From the NCBI GenBank assembly GCA_021205645.1, contig JAJPXE010000205.1, positions 1 through 6,582 of the forward strand: a DNA stretch of 6,582 nucleotides, given 5' to 3'. This DNA is from Candidatus Gastranaerophilales bacterium. Its GTDB lineage: Bacteria; Cyanobacteriota; Vampirovibrionia; Gastranaerophilales; Gastranaerophilaceae. A program made the position numbers and the translations under genes. The notes under the pieces are model-generated. The model searched no databases, was not told where the DNA came from, and was given only the letters and a program-made list of their open reading frames with translations. This document shows positions 1-5,292 of this stretch, one piece after another (the stretch's first letter is position 1; the number at the start of each line of letters is the position of its first letter).

Positions 1-136
1 TTATTTTATACACTCACAATATTATTTAAAAAACTTTTTTCATAAATACTTAAAAAATAAAAAAAAATTAAACAATTGAGTTCGGAAAGTGCGAAAAAAT
101 CTCAAAATTGATGTGTGTGAGGTAAAATAAAATTTT
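1..136. other. AT-rich intergenic leader, nothing recognised
   Basis: This stretch is strongly AT-rich and has no credible coding frame on either strand. The only internal structure seen is a weak imperfect inverted repeat: CAATTGAG at 73-80 against CTCAAAATTG at 101-110, with a 20-base loop. It is not followed by a T-run, so it is not a terminator. The region probably separates an upstream gene, outside the window, from the RNA gene that follows. Confidence 0.4.
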
Positions 137-142
137 TATACT
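137..142 (+). promoter_or_regulatory. possible -10 element for the 6S-like RNA
   Basis: TATACT at 137-142 matches the sigma-70 -10 consensus at five of six positions. Initiation about seven bases downstream would fall on the GGG at 148-150, exactly where the long RNA stem begins. No convincing -35 element lies 16-18 bases upstream (that interval is GT-repeat-like), and TTGATG at 108-113 is too far away. The assignment therefore rests on the -10 and the position of the RNA alone. Confidence 0.35.
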
Positions 143-144
143 CC

Positions 145-326
145 GGAGGGTTTTGCTTGTCCTCTTCGTCCTGATTTTTTTGCAAGGTGATGACCATGCG
201 TGAGTTAATCGCCCCCTAACCGTTGCGGAGCGGGTGGAAACCGGTTCCCGCTCCGTTTCCCGCTGCCAGAGAGAAGATGAGAAATAGATTTAAGTCTTCA
301 CCTGACGAAGAGTGCTTAAACCCGCC
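145..326 (+). ncRNA. ssrS: probable 6S RNA (RNA polymerase regulator)
   Basis: This GC-richer island in AT-rich DNA folds into one long hairpin. Seen by hand pairing: 145-146 with 325-326; GGGTTT 148-153 with AAACCC 318-323; CTCTTCGTC 162-170 with GACGAAGAG 304-312; AGGTGA 185-190 with TCACCT 298-303; GAC 192-194 with GTC 294-296. A wide, mostly unpaired bubble follows (about 195-225 against 256-293), then an apical stem of CGGAGCGGG 226-234 with CCCGCTCCG 247-255. A closing stem, central bubble and terminal stem totalling about 182 nt is the known 6S layout, mimicking an open promoter so that it binds the RNA polymerase holoenzyme. The 5' bubble strand holds CCCCTAACCG (213-222), resembling the product-RNA template CCCCTGAGCCG of E. 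coli 6S as I remember it. No intrinsic terminator follows, so the 3' end may be processed. It lacks SRP RNA and tmRNA signatures. Identification is by shape and partial sequence memory, not a search. Confidence 0.6.
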
Positions 327-349
327 ATTAAAGGGAAAATTAGTTTTGT

Positions 350-379
350 TTGTAAATAAATGTAAAAGTTTTACATAAT
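350..379 (+). promoter_or_regulatory. candidate sigma-70 promoter for the orphan gene
   Basis: TTGTAA at 350-355 (four of six consensus bases) lies 18 bases before CATAAT at 374-379 (five of six). Transcription would start near 386 and give a leader of about 60 bases before the ATG at 445. The spacer and the -10 are overlapped by the inverted repeat at 361-375, a position from which a bound regulator could block RNA polymerase. Confidence 0.4.
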
Positions 380-398
380 AACATGGAAAAAGTTTTCC
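361..398. repeat. two adjacent inverted repeats, possible operators
   Basis: TGTAAAAGTTTTACA at 361-375 is a perfect inverted repeat with 7-base arms around one central G. Nine bases later, GGAAAAAGTTTTCC at 385-398 is another perfect inverted repeat with 6-base arms around AG. Both share an AAAA-(A)G-TTTT core. The first overlaps the candidate -10, and the second covers the predicted start of transcription. This is the usual geometry of a dimeric repressor site, but no specific regulator family is recognised, and AT-rich DNA produces such palindromes by chance fairly often. Confidence 0.35.
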
Positions 399-444
399 TT
401 TACATACATTGAATAAACATAAAATAAGAAAAGGCAGGAAAAAT

Positions 445-1185
445 ATGAACACAATATCATTTACTCCACAAAATATTAACTATACAAACAACGTAACAAT
501 GAAAAACAGAATGGCTGCTCCTGTTTTTACGGCGGGTAAACCAAAAATTCCGGCAGCAGGCGAAGTAAAAAAAACAGCAAATCTTGCACAGAAAATCTAT
601 AAAGCTTTGTTCTTGCCGCAAAATGAAACAATAACGGCTGTCAAAGACGGAAATGTCTTTACCAGAGTTTTTAGTGCCGACGGCACAGAAAGAATTTCTA
701 CAAAATATAAAAAATTCAGTTCAAAACCTCAATCAATTGTAAAAGATAACAGAATAACAAAGTTAAGAGAAATAACCGATATGAACAAAGACGGCACGGT
801 GAATGTTAAAATTAACGACATGTATACACCGGAATATAATGTTTCTGTCGGATATAGTCATATAAATCCTGAAAGTTATGCAACGGAAACTCCGATAAAA
901 ATCGGATACGGTGATAAGGAGTATACTATTACAAAAGAACAGAGTGAAGAAATGCGCAATGATTTTAGTAAAGTACTTAATGAAAAGTTTAATAAATCAC
1001 CCAGAGAGTTAAAACAACTGGAAGAAAAAGAACTTGATAAATATATATCGGATTTTTATACAACTCCTGAAACGACAGCAACAGCTATATTATTAACCCC
1101 TGCTGCGCTGGAAGAACAACTTGAAATGGTTCCGAGAGCATTACCTTACGGAATAGAATGTATCATAGATAAATTGGCTAAATAA
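445..1185 (+). CDS. hypothetical protein, 246 residues
   Basis: I do not recognise this protein. The ATG at 445 is preferred over an in-frame TTG at 409 because a purine-rich AAGGCAGGA (431-439) sits five bases before it; the TTG would add 12 Lys/Arg/Asn-rich residues. The first 40 residues are rich in Asn, Thr and Pro (ISFTPQNINYTNN) with no hydrophobic run, so there is no signal peptide or membrane segment. Similar N-termini are common on lineage-specific proteins of Gastranaerophilales, as I recall. Residues 60-140 look beta-rich with repeated DG turns. DMNKDGTVN at 112-120 fits the DxNxDGxV calcium-loop pattern of EF-hand and dockerin modules, though only once and without clear flanking helices. 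Residues 175-215 are charged and helical (KELEEKELDKYI). The gene is monocistronic, lying between its own promoter candidate and a strong terminator. That it is a real gene is fairly sure; its function is unknown. Confidence 0.75.
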   Translation: MNTISFTPQNINYTNNVTMKNRMAAPVFTAGKPKIPAAGEVKKTANLAQKIYKALFLPQNETITAVKDGNVFTRVFSADGTERISTKYKKFSSKPQSIVKDNRITKLREITDMNKDGTVNVKINDMYTPEYNVSVGYSHINPESYATETPIKIGYGDKEYTITKEQSEEMRNDFSKVLNEKFNKSPRELKQLEEKELDKYISDFYTTPETTATAILLTPAALEEQLEMVPRALPYGIECIIDKLAK

Positions 1186-1207
1186 AATATTATTATATAC
1201 TACAAAT

Positions 1208-1235
1208 AAAGCGGACATGTTATGTCCGCTTTTTA
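1208..1235 (+). terminator. intrinsic terminator after the orphan gene
   Basis: AAAGCGGACAT (1208-1218) and ATGTCCGCTTT (1222-1232) form a perfect 11-bp stem with a three-base GTT loop. The T-run at 1230-1234 follows the GC-rich core directly. It lies 22 bases after the stop codon at 1183-1185 and separates the orphan gene from the operon that follows. Read from the other strand the stem is followed by TTTATTT, so it could also work weakly in reverse. Confidence 0.9.
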
Positions 1236-1272
1236 TTATACAGATAAACATGTTCAATACGATTTTACATTC

Positions 1273-1301
1273 TTCACAAACCGTAAAAATTGTTGTACAA
1301 T
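1273..1301 (+). promoter_or_regulatory. sigma-70 promoter of the clp-domain/ruvX/tilS operon
   Basis: TTCACA (1273-1278, five of six consensus bases) and TACAAT (1296-1301, five of six) are separated by exactly 17 bases. Transcription would begin near 1308, giving a leader of about 20 bases that contains the strong ribosome site AAGGAG (1315-1320), six bases before the ATG at 1327. No other convincing promoter is visible before the end of the window, so this one probably drives all six genes. Confidence 0.75.
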
Positions 1302-1326
1302 GAATAAAGATGAGAAGGAGCAGTGA

Positions 1327-1617
1327 ATGTCAAAAAAAGTTGTGAGTTTGGGCGAACAGCGTTCAAAACATAAAGATGAAGAAACACACCGCCGTGAAGA
1401 AACAGAAACAGAGCAAACATCGGAAAGTGGTGAATCTGTTTATTGCAGCTTTTGCGGACGTCCGAACACGCAGGTTGTCAAAATGGTTAAAGGTCCTGGA
1501 GTAAATATCTGCTCTGAATGTACAATGATTGCAGTACAATATTTGATATTAAATGACAGAATGCCGTCAGCTGAAGCTCAGGCTATTTTAGACGCATTTT
1601 GGGGTAAATGCAGGTAA
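1327..1617 (+). CDS. stand-alone ClpX-type zinc-binding domain protein
   Basis: A 96-residue protein whose second half is the N-terminal zinc-binding domain of the ClpX unfoldase (zf-C4_ClpX family). The match is clear: YCSFCGR at 39-45, then V-K-M-V-K-GPGVNICSEC ending at residue 65, giving the four zinc-ligand cysteines C40, C43, C62 and C65. In ClpX this domain dimerises and binds substrates and adaptors such as SspB. Here it is followed by one short helix (about 80-92) and then a stop. The AAA+ module with its Walker motifs is absent and does not appear in the next gene, so this is not a frameshifted clpX. Residues 1-38 are a highly charged, probably disordered Lys/Glu-rich tail. The start is fixed by AAGGAG six bases upstream. 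It is the first gene of the operon, six bases before the next. It may compete for ClpX adaptors or dimerise with ClpX; that role is inference. Another zinc-ribbon function remains possible. Confidence 0.85.
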   Translation: MSKKVVSLGEQRSKHKDEETHRREETETEQTSESGESVYCSFCGRPNTQVVKMVKGPGVNICSECTMIAVQYLILNDRMPSAEAQAILDAFWGKCR

Positions 1618-1623
1618 AGTTTT

Positions 1624-3219
1624 ATGAATAAAATACAAATAAGAGCAGAAATTTTAACACTTATAACAAAACTACAAACCACAACTGCCGTTTCTGACGA
1701 GATGTTTGCAGTGCTGGATGCCGAAGCCGATAAACAATCGATAATGGATGTTTTACTGAAAGAACTGTCAAGAGCTAAAGAACAAAAGGCTTTTGTTATC
1801 TGTTATATTCTAACCAGACTTTTTGATAAAGAAACGCTTATAACAAACTTGCGCGAATTCATTCGTGATAGAAAAATCAGCGATTATGCCAAGCTAATTG
1901 CTTTTAACCTGCTGAAAGATTTGGGCAGTGAAGTCCAATACGATGATGTTAACGGATACTTCACAGAATTTGACCGGATTGTTGAAGAAGAAACAAAAGA
2001 AATGCTCAATTCGGCATTGATGAACCCCGAAGCACAAATAGATTTCATTGATTTCTTATCGGCACTTAGCCCGGATGACCAGTTAGTTTTAGTCAAATCG
2101 CTAAATGAGGATTATACGCAGGATGCTCTTGCTAACATTTTGATACCGTTGTTTTTATATAATCCAAAAACAGATCTGGCAAAAGAAGTTATAACATTAT
2201 TAAGCAGTTCAAAATCACAGCTTGCATTCCATGCATTTGAAGAAGCAAAAGATTTTGTCAGCGAAGATTTGATTCCTTTGCTCAATAAGGGGCTTTCTGC
2301 CCTGAAACTGTCCGGTATCAGAGTTGATAAGGCTGTTGATTTTTACAAGAATATTCTAAAATCATCCGAACCATACAAGTCTTATATGAGTTATCCTGAC
2401 GGACACGGAAATCTGGCTGTTGTATTCACAAGAATAAGACCTGACGATACTATTCAATTTGTTGCAATGGTTCTGAACGATATGTACGGAATTTTGGATT
2501 GTTTCGGGTTTAATGAAATTACAAAAATGGATTTAAATAAAATCCTCGCAAAATTTTACGCACAGGATAGCGGGGTTGAAGTTAATCACAGTGTTGTCAA
2601 ATATCTTGTTGACAGAGCAGAGAAATTAGCCAGATACAACAAAGACCTGGTTCCGTATGAATACGTTTGCTGGAAAAATACATTATTGGATATAGTGCCT
2701 GAAAAACCTGATTGCAAACTTGAATTTATAGAATTATCTAAAAATGACATAGATGAACTTTGTTTAAATGATGTTGTTCAATCGTGGTTCTATGATGAAA
2801 ATACATCAGAAACATTTAAAAATATTATTAATAAACTTAATGAGATATATATAAATAATGATTTCAATGCCGATTTAGAAAAGTTTATTTCCAATAATTA
2901 TGACGATATATATACTCCTGAAGAAATTGAAATTTGGAAAAATAGATTTTATCTGACAGCTTATTTAAAACAGTTAAAAAAAGAGAACAAACTTGCGGAA
3001 ATGTTCTATTCGATAGGCAATAACAAAGCGTTTCTGGCAAATATTTTACGAAAAAGCATTTATGAATATTACGTTGCCCATCGTTGGAAGTTAAAGAATG
3101 CGGCAAAGACGACCAATATGTTCCAGAAAGAACAAAAACCGGCAGTTGAGTTTGAACTGATGCAGCTTGATATGATAATTTCAACAATTGAAGCAAAATG
3201 GGTCTGTCAAGATGCATAA
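1624..3219 (+). CDS. large helical HEAT-like protein of unknown function
   Basis: A 531-residue soluble protein with no signal peptide or membrane segment. I cannot assign it to a named family. Residues 1-225 read as consecutive amphipathic helices of HEAT-like spacing (for example KAFVICYILTRLF 55-67, DYAKLIAFNLLKDL 87-100, LANILIPLFLYN 169-180). Residues 250-295 look different: YMSYPDGHGNLAVVFTR followed by DDTIQFVAMVLNDMYGILDCFG, a probable beta-containing module. The rest (300-531) is again helical and rich in Lys, Asn and Tyr. No catalytic motif, Walker motif or cysteine cluster is visible. The ATG lies six bases after the preceding stop, with an AGGT-like site inside that gene's end, suggesting translational coupling. 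The last eight bases overlap ruvX. A HEAT-like fold would suit a protein-binding scaffold, possibly for the Clp-domain proteins encoded on either side; that is inference. Confidence 0.7.
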   Translation: MNKIQIRAEILTLITKLQTTTAVSDEMFAVLDAEADKQSIMDVLLKELSRAKEQKAFVICYILTRLFDKETLITNLREFIRDRKISDYAKLIAFNLLKDLGSEVQYDDVNGYFTEFDRIVEEETKEMLNSALMNPEAQIDFIDFLSALSPDDQLVLVKSLNEDYTQDALANILIPLFLYNPKTDLAKEVITLLSSSKSQLAFHAFEEAKDFVSEDLIPLLNKGLSALKLSGIRVDKAVDFYKNILKSSEPYKSYMSYPDGHGNLAVVFTRIRPDDTIQFVAMVLNDMYGILDCFGFNEITKMDLNKILAKFYAQDSGVEVNHSVVKYLVDRAEKLARYNKDLVPYEYVCWKNTLLDIVPEKPDCKLEFIELSKNDIDELCLNDVVQSWFYDENTSETFKNIINKLNEIYINNDFNADLEKFISNNYDDIYTPEEIEIWKNRFYLTAYLKQLKKENKLAEMFYSIGNNKAFLANILRKSIYEYYVAHRWKLKNAAKTTNMFQKEQKPAVEFELMQLDMIISTIEAKWVCQDA

Positions 3220-3613
3220 AATTATGTGTCTTGATGTCGGAACAAAGAGAATAGGTGTTGCACTAAGTGATTATTTACATATAACGGTTAACGGTTATGG
3301 CTGCGTTGATAGGATGCCTGAAAATAAAGCCGTTGACGATATTATTAAAATCGCGAAAGAAAATAATGTCAAAACCATTGTTGTCGGTGTTCCGGTTAAT
3401 ATGGACGGAACGTACGGGTTTCAGTCAGAAGATTGTATAAAATTCGCTGGTAATTTTAACGGGTTTGATATAATATTTGAAGATGAACGTTTGACTTCTG
3501 ATTTGGCGGAAGAAAATCTGGGAGCTAAAAAAATTGATTTTCGAAAGAATAAATCATTAGTTGATATAGAAAGTGCGTGTATAATTTTGGAACAATATTT
3601 ATCAAGAAAGTGA
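3212..3613 (+). CDS. ruvX: RuvX/YqgF family pre-16S rRNA nuclease
   Basis: A 133-residue protein of the usual YqgF length, with an RNase H-like fold. Motifs in order: LDVGTKRIGVALSD (7-20), including the metal-binding D8; VVGVPVNMDGT (57-67); FEDERLTS (89-96) with catalytic E92; and DIESACIILEQYL (118-130) with D118. YqgF takes part in the 5'-end maturation of 16S rRNA and was earlier annotated as a putative Holliday-junction resolvase. The ATG at 3212 is chosen because MHKIMCLDVG matches the usual short N-terminus; an upstream in-frame TTG at 3188 would add eight atypical residues. The gene overlaps the previous one by eight bases, so translation is probably coupled. All expected active-site residues are present, so the protein should be functional. 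The ruvX-DUF1292 order that follows is the same as yrrK-yrzB in Bacillus. Confidence 0.95.
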   Translation: MHKIMCLDVGTKRIGVALSDYLHITVNGYGCVDRMPENKAVDDIIKIAKENNVKTIVVGVPVNMDGTYGFQSEDCIKFAGNFNGFDIIFEDERLTSDLAEENLGAKKIDFRKNKSLVDIESACIILEQYLSRK

Positions 3614-3620
3614 GTTTTTT

Positions 3621-3902
3621 ATGAATGAAGCAGAAGAAAATAATATAATAGAAACGGTAGATGAAGAGGGTGTAAAATTCAGATTTCAGTTGTTTGATAT
3701 AGTTGAATTTGAAGAAAAAGAATATGCCCTGTTACTTCCTGTTGAAGAAGAAGATGATGATGAAGATGATGATACAGAGATTGTTTTAATGCGCCTTACA
3801 AAAGAAGGTGATGAATATACATTTGAGACAATTGACGATGAAGAAGAATTCGAACGGATATCAGAATATATTGAGACTCTGGAATACGACGAAGAAGAGT
3901 AG
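3621..3902 (+). CDS. DUF1292 / YrzB-family acidic protein
   Basis: A 93-residue, extremely acidic protein of the DUF1292 family. The family pattern is visible as FQLFDIVEFEEKEYALLLP (22-40), an acidic loop, EIVLMRLT (53-60), then YTFETIDDEEEFERI (66-80). The loop (42-53) is almost pure Asp/Glu (EEEDDDEDDD) and is encoded by a GAA/GAT simple repeat at 3744-3773. No biochemical function is established for the family as far as I know; it is a small, probably beta-rich cytosolic protein. The ATG lies seven bases after the ruvX stop with only a weak ribosome site (GTGAG), so expression probably depends on readthrough from ruvX. The neighbour relationship with ruvX is conserved in Firmicutes and supports the call. 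Confidence 0.88.
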   Translation: MNEAEENNIIETVDEEGVKFRFQLFDIVEFEEKEYALLLPVEEEDDDEDDDTEIVLMRLTKEGDEYTFETIDDEEEFERISEYIETLEYDEEE

Positions 3903-3935
3903 ACTTTATTGTTAAAAACTGTGTTATATTTCATT

Positions 3936-3941
3936 GAGGAG
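3936..3941 (+). promoter_or_regulatory. Shine-Dalgarno site fixing the GTG start of the Clp_N protein
   Basis: GAGGAG lies seven bases before GTG at 3949-3951. The alternative in-frame TTG at 3934 overlaps this site and would add MRSNQ in front of the ClpC-like N-terminus (M)FEKFTEQAIN. ClpC proteins typically begin MFxxFT, so the GTG is the natural start. The 46-base gap before this gene, the largest in the operon, together with this strong site suggests independent translation initiation. Confidence 0.85.
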
Positions 3942-3948
3942 TAATCAA

Positions 3949-5292
3949 GTGTTTGAAAAATTTACCGAACAAGCTATAAATACTGTATATGAAGCCCAGA
4001 ATTACGCTCTGAATATGGGCAGTTCTGAGGTTTATGCAGAACATCTGCTTTATGCTGTCGTAAAAAATGCTAAAGGTATTTCTCTTAGAATGTTCCGGAA
4101 TTGCGGAATTGATGCCGATAAACTAGATGAAGATATAAAAAACTATATTTCTCCTACCGCAAAAAATTACGTTGTTATTCCATTCAATAAAGATTTCAAG
4201 GGATTATTAAAGCAAACTCTTGATCTGGCAACAAAATCAGGCAATAAAAATATTTTATACGAGCATTTATTTCTTGCATTATTGAATTATAAAAACCCGA
4301 ATATTATAGAAATCCTTGACAGGTATGGTTTTGACAGCTTTGCGGCAAAAGATATCTTAAATAAAGTAGTACAGAAAAAGATAAAAAAAATGAGCCACCC
4401 TGAAGGGGAAGAAGTTGGCGAAGTCAGGGAAATAGATGAGATTTATAAAAATTTGGAGCGTTCATCTATTTTTGACAAAGCTATCTCAAAGCTTACTGCC
4501 TCCGGATATGAAATACTCGGAACAGAACAAATTGTATCATCAATCCTTGAGAACAAAGAGTCGGATATAACAAGGCTATTGGCAGAATTTAATATTACTC
4601 AAGAAACTTTTGATGAGAAACTTGAGAGTTTACAATCAAGAGATGCTGAATATTCGGGACGAAAAATTGTATTCACTCCGAATGCATTCAGGGTAATGAA
4701 TAATGCTCTTCAATCGGCAAAAGAGCTGGGTTCATCAACAGTTTTGCCGGAGCACATTATTCTCGGGATTTTGAATGTAAAAAAGGGTATAGCAAGTGAT
4801 ATTTTTACAGAACTCAATATTGATTTTGATGAATTATCAAAGCGGATTATCAAGCCTATAGAAAAACAAATGCCTGAGACACTCGTTATATTAAAGCTGG
4901 CAAAAGAAGAAGCCCGGAGAATCGGCAGAAACATTGTCGGAACTGAAATGTTTTTGCTCGGCATACTTGCAGAGGGTTCTGCAATCGGAGCAAGAGTTCT
5001 CAATAGTCTTGAAATAACCCTAAAAGATGCAAGAAGTGTGGTAGAAAAGCAACTGGGATACGGTAATGAATATTTTGATAAAGAGATTGTGTTTACAAAA
5101 CGTGCAAAAAATGTGTTGGAAAAAGCATGGAGTCTGGCACAAGAGGCAGACAGGGAACGTATAAACTCGGAAGACTTACTTCTTGCCATTACAACAGAAC
5201 AGAGTTCTCTTGCAATGAAAATTCTGGAACAGCTCGGGGTTGATGCTCTCGAAATCAAATACGGAATATTAAAAGAGATGGAAAAATCTTGA
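3949..5292 (+). CDS. triple Clp_N-domain protein lacking AAA+ ATPase
   Basis: A 447-residue protein built from the N-terminal repeats of ClpC/ClpB/ClpA unfoldases. It opens with MFEKFTEQAINTVYEAQ, close to authentic ClpC. Six helical repeats can be traced: 3-68, 77-143, 172-229, 239-303, 309-369 and 379-445, i.e. three two-repeat Clp_N domains. The (G/x)xEHLL-type signature recurs as YAEHLL (29), LYEHLF (103), GTEQIV (191), LPEHII (266), GTEMFLLGIL (331) and NSEDLLLAI (406). Repeats 5 and 6 are the most ClpC-like (AKEEARRIGRNIVGTEMFLLGILAEG in outline, then EIVFTKRAKNVLEKA). A charged linker (143-171) separates the first domain. No Walker A, Walker B or arginine-finger region exists, and the next gene is tilS, so this is not a broken clpC. 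In full-length Clp proteins this domain binds adaptors and substrates (MecA, McsB, ClpS). A role as adaptor, decoy or substrate receptor for a ClpC encoded elsewhere is inference. It overlaps tilS by four bases. Confidence 0.88.
   Translation: MFEKFTEQAINTVYEAQNYALNMGSSEVYAEHLLYAVVKNAKGISLRMFRNCGIDADKLDEDIKNYISPTAKNYVVIPFNKDFKGLLKQTLDLATKSGNKNILYEHLFLALLNYKNPNIIEILDRYGFDSFAAKDILNKVVQKKIKKMSHPEGEEVGEVREIDEIYKNLERSSIFDKAISKLTASGYEILGTEQIVSSILENKESDITRLLAEFNITQETFDEKLESLQSRDAEYSGRKIVFTPNAFRVMNNALQSAKELGSSTVLPEHIILGILNVKKGIASDIFTELNIDFDELSKRIIKPIEKQMPETLVILKLAKEEARRIGRNIVGTEMFLLGILAEGSAIGARVLNSLEITLKDARSVVEKQLGYGNEYFDKEIVFTKRAKNVLEKAWSLAQEADRERINSEDLLLAITTEQSSLAMKILEQLGVDALEIKYGILKEMEKS

Noticed and set aside
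145..326. SRP RNA, tmRNA or a riboswitch as the identity of the RNA island
   Set aside because: The conserved SRP loop sequences and a tmRNA tag frame with tRNA-like ends are absent. No riboswitch consensus was recognised on either strand, and the single long hairpin with a central bubble fits 6S better.
216..452. Minus-strand frame of 78 codons across the 5' region
   Set aside because: It runs antisense over the structured RNA and the operator-like repeats. It has no recognisable domain and is better explained as chance in a long hairpin.
1327..3219. Possibility that genes one and two are a frameshifted clpX
   Set aside because: The second protein has no Walker A, Walker B or sensor motifs and does not resemble an AAA+ module in any region.
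3686..3934. Minus-strand Ser-rich frame opposite the DUF1292 gene
   Set aside because: The Ser runs are the antisense reading of the GAA/GAT repeats in a clear family gene.
3903..3935. Internal promoter before the Clp_N gene (TATATT near 3925)
   Set aside because: No -35 element lies at a workable distance. The 46-base gap is explained by the ribosome-binding site, and the gene probably belongs to the operon.
4710..5258. Minus-strand frame of 182 codons
   Set aside because: It lies wholly inside the Clp_N gene, whose + strand frame has recurring family motifs. The antisense protein has no coherent domain.
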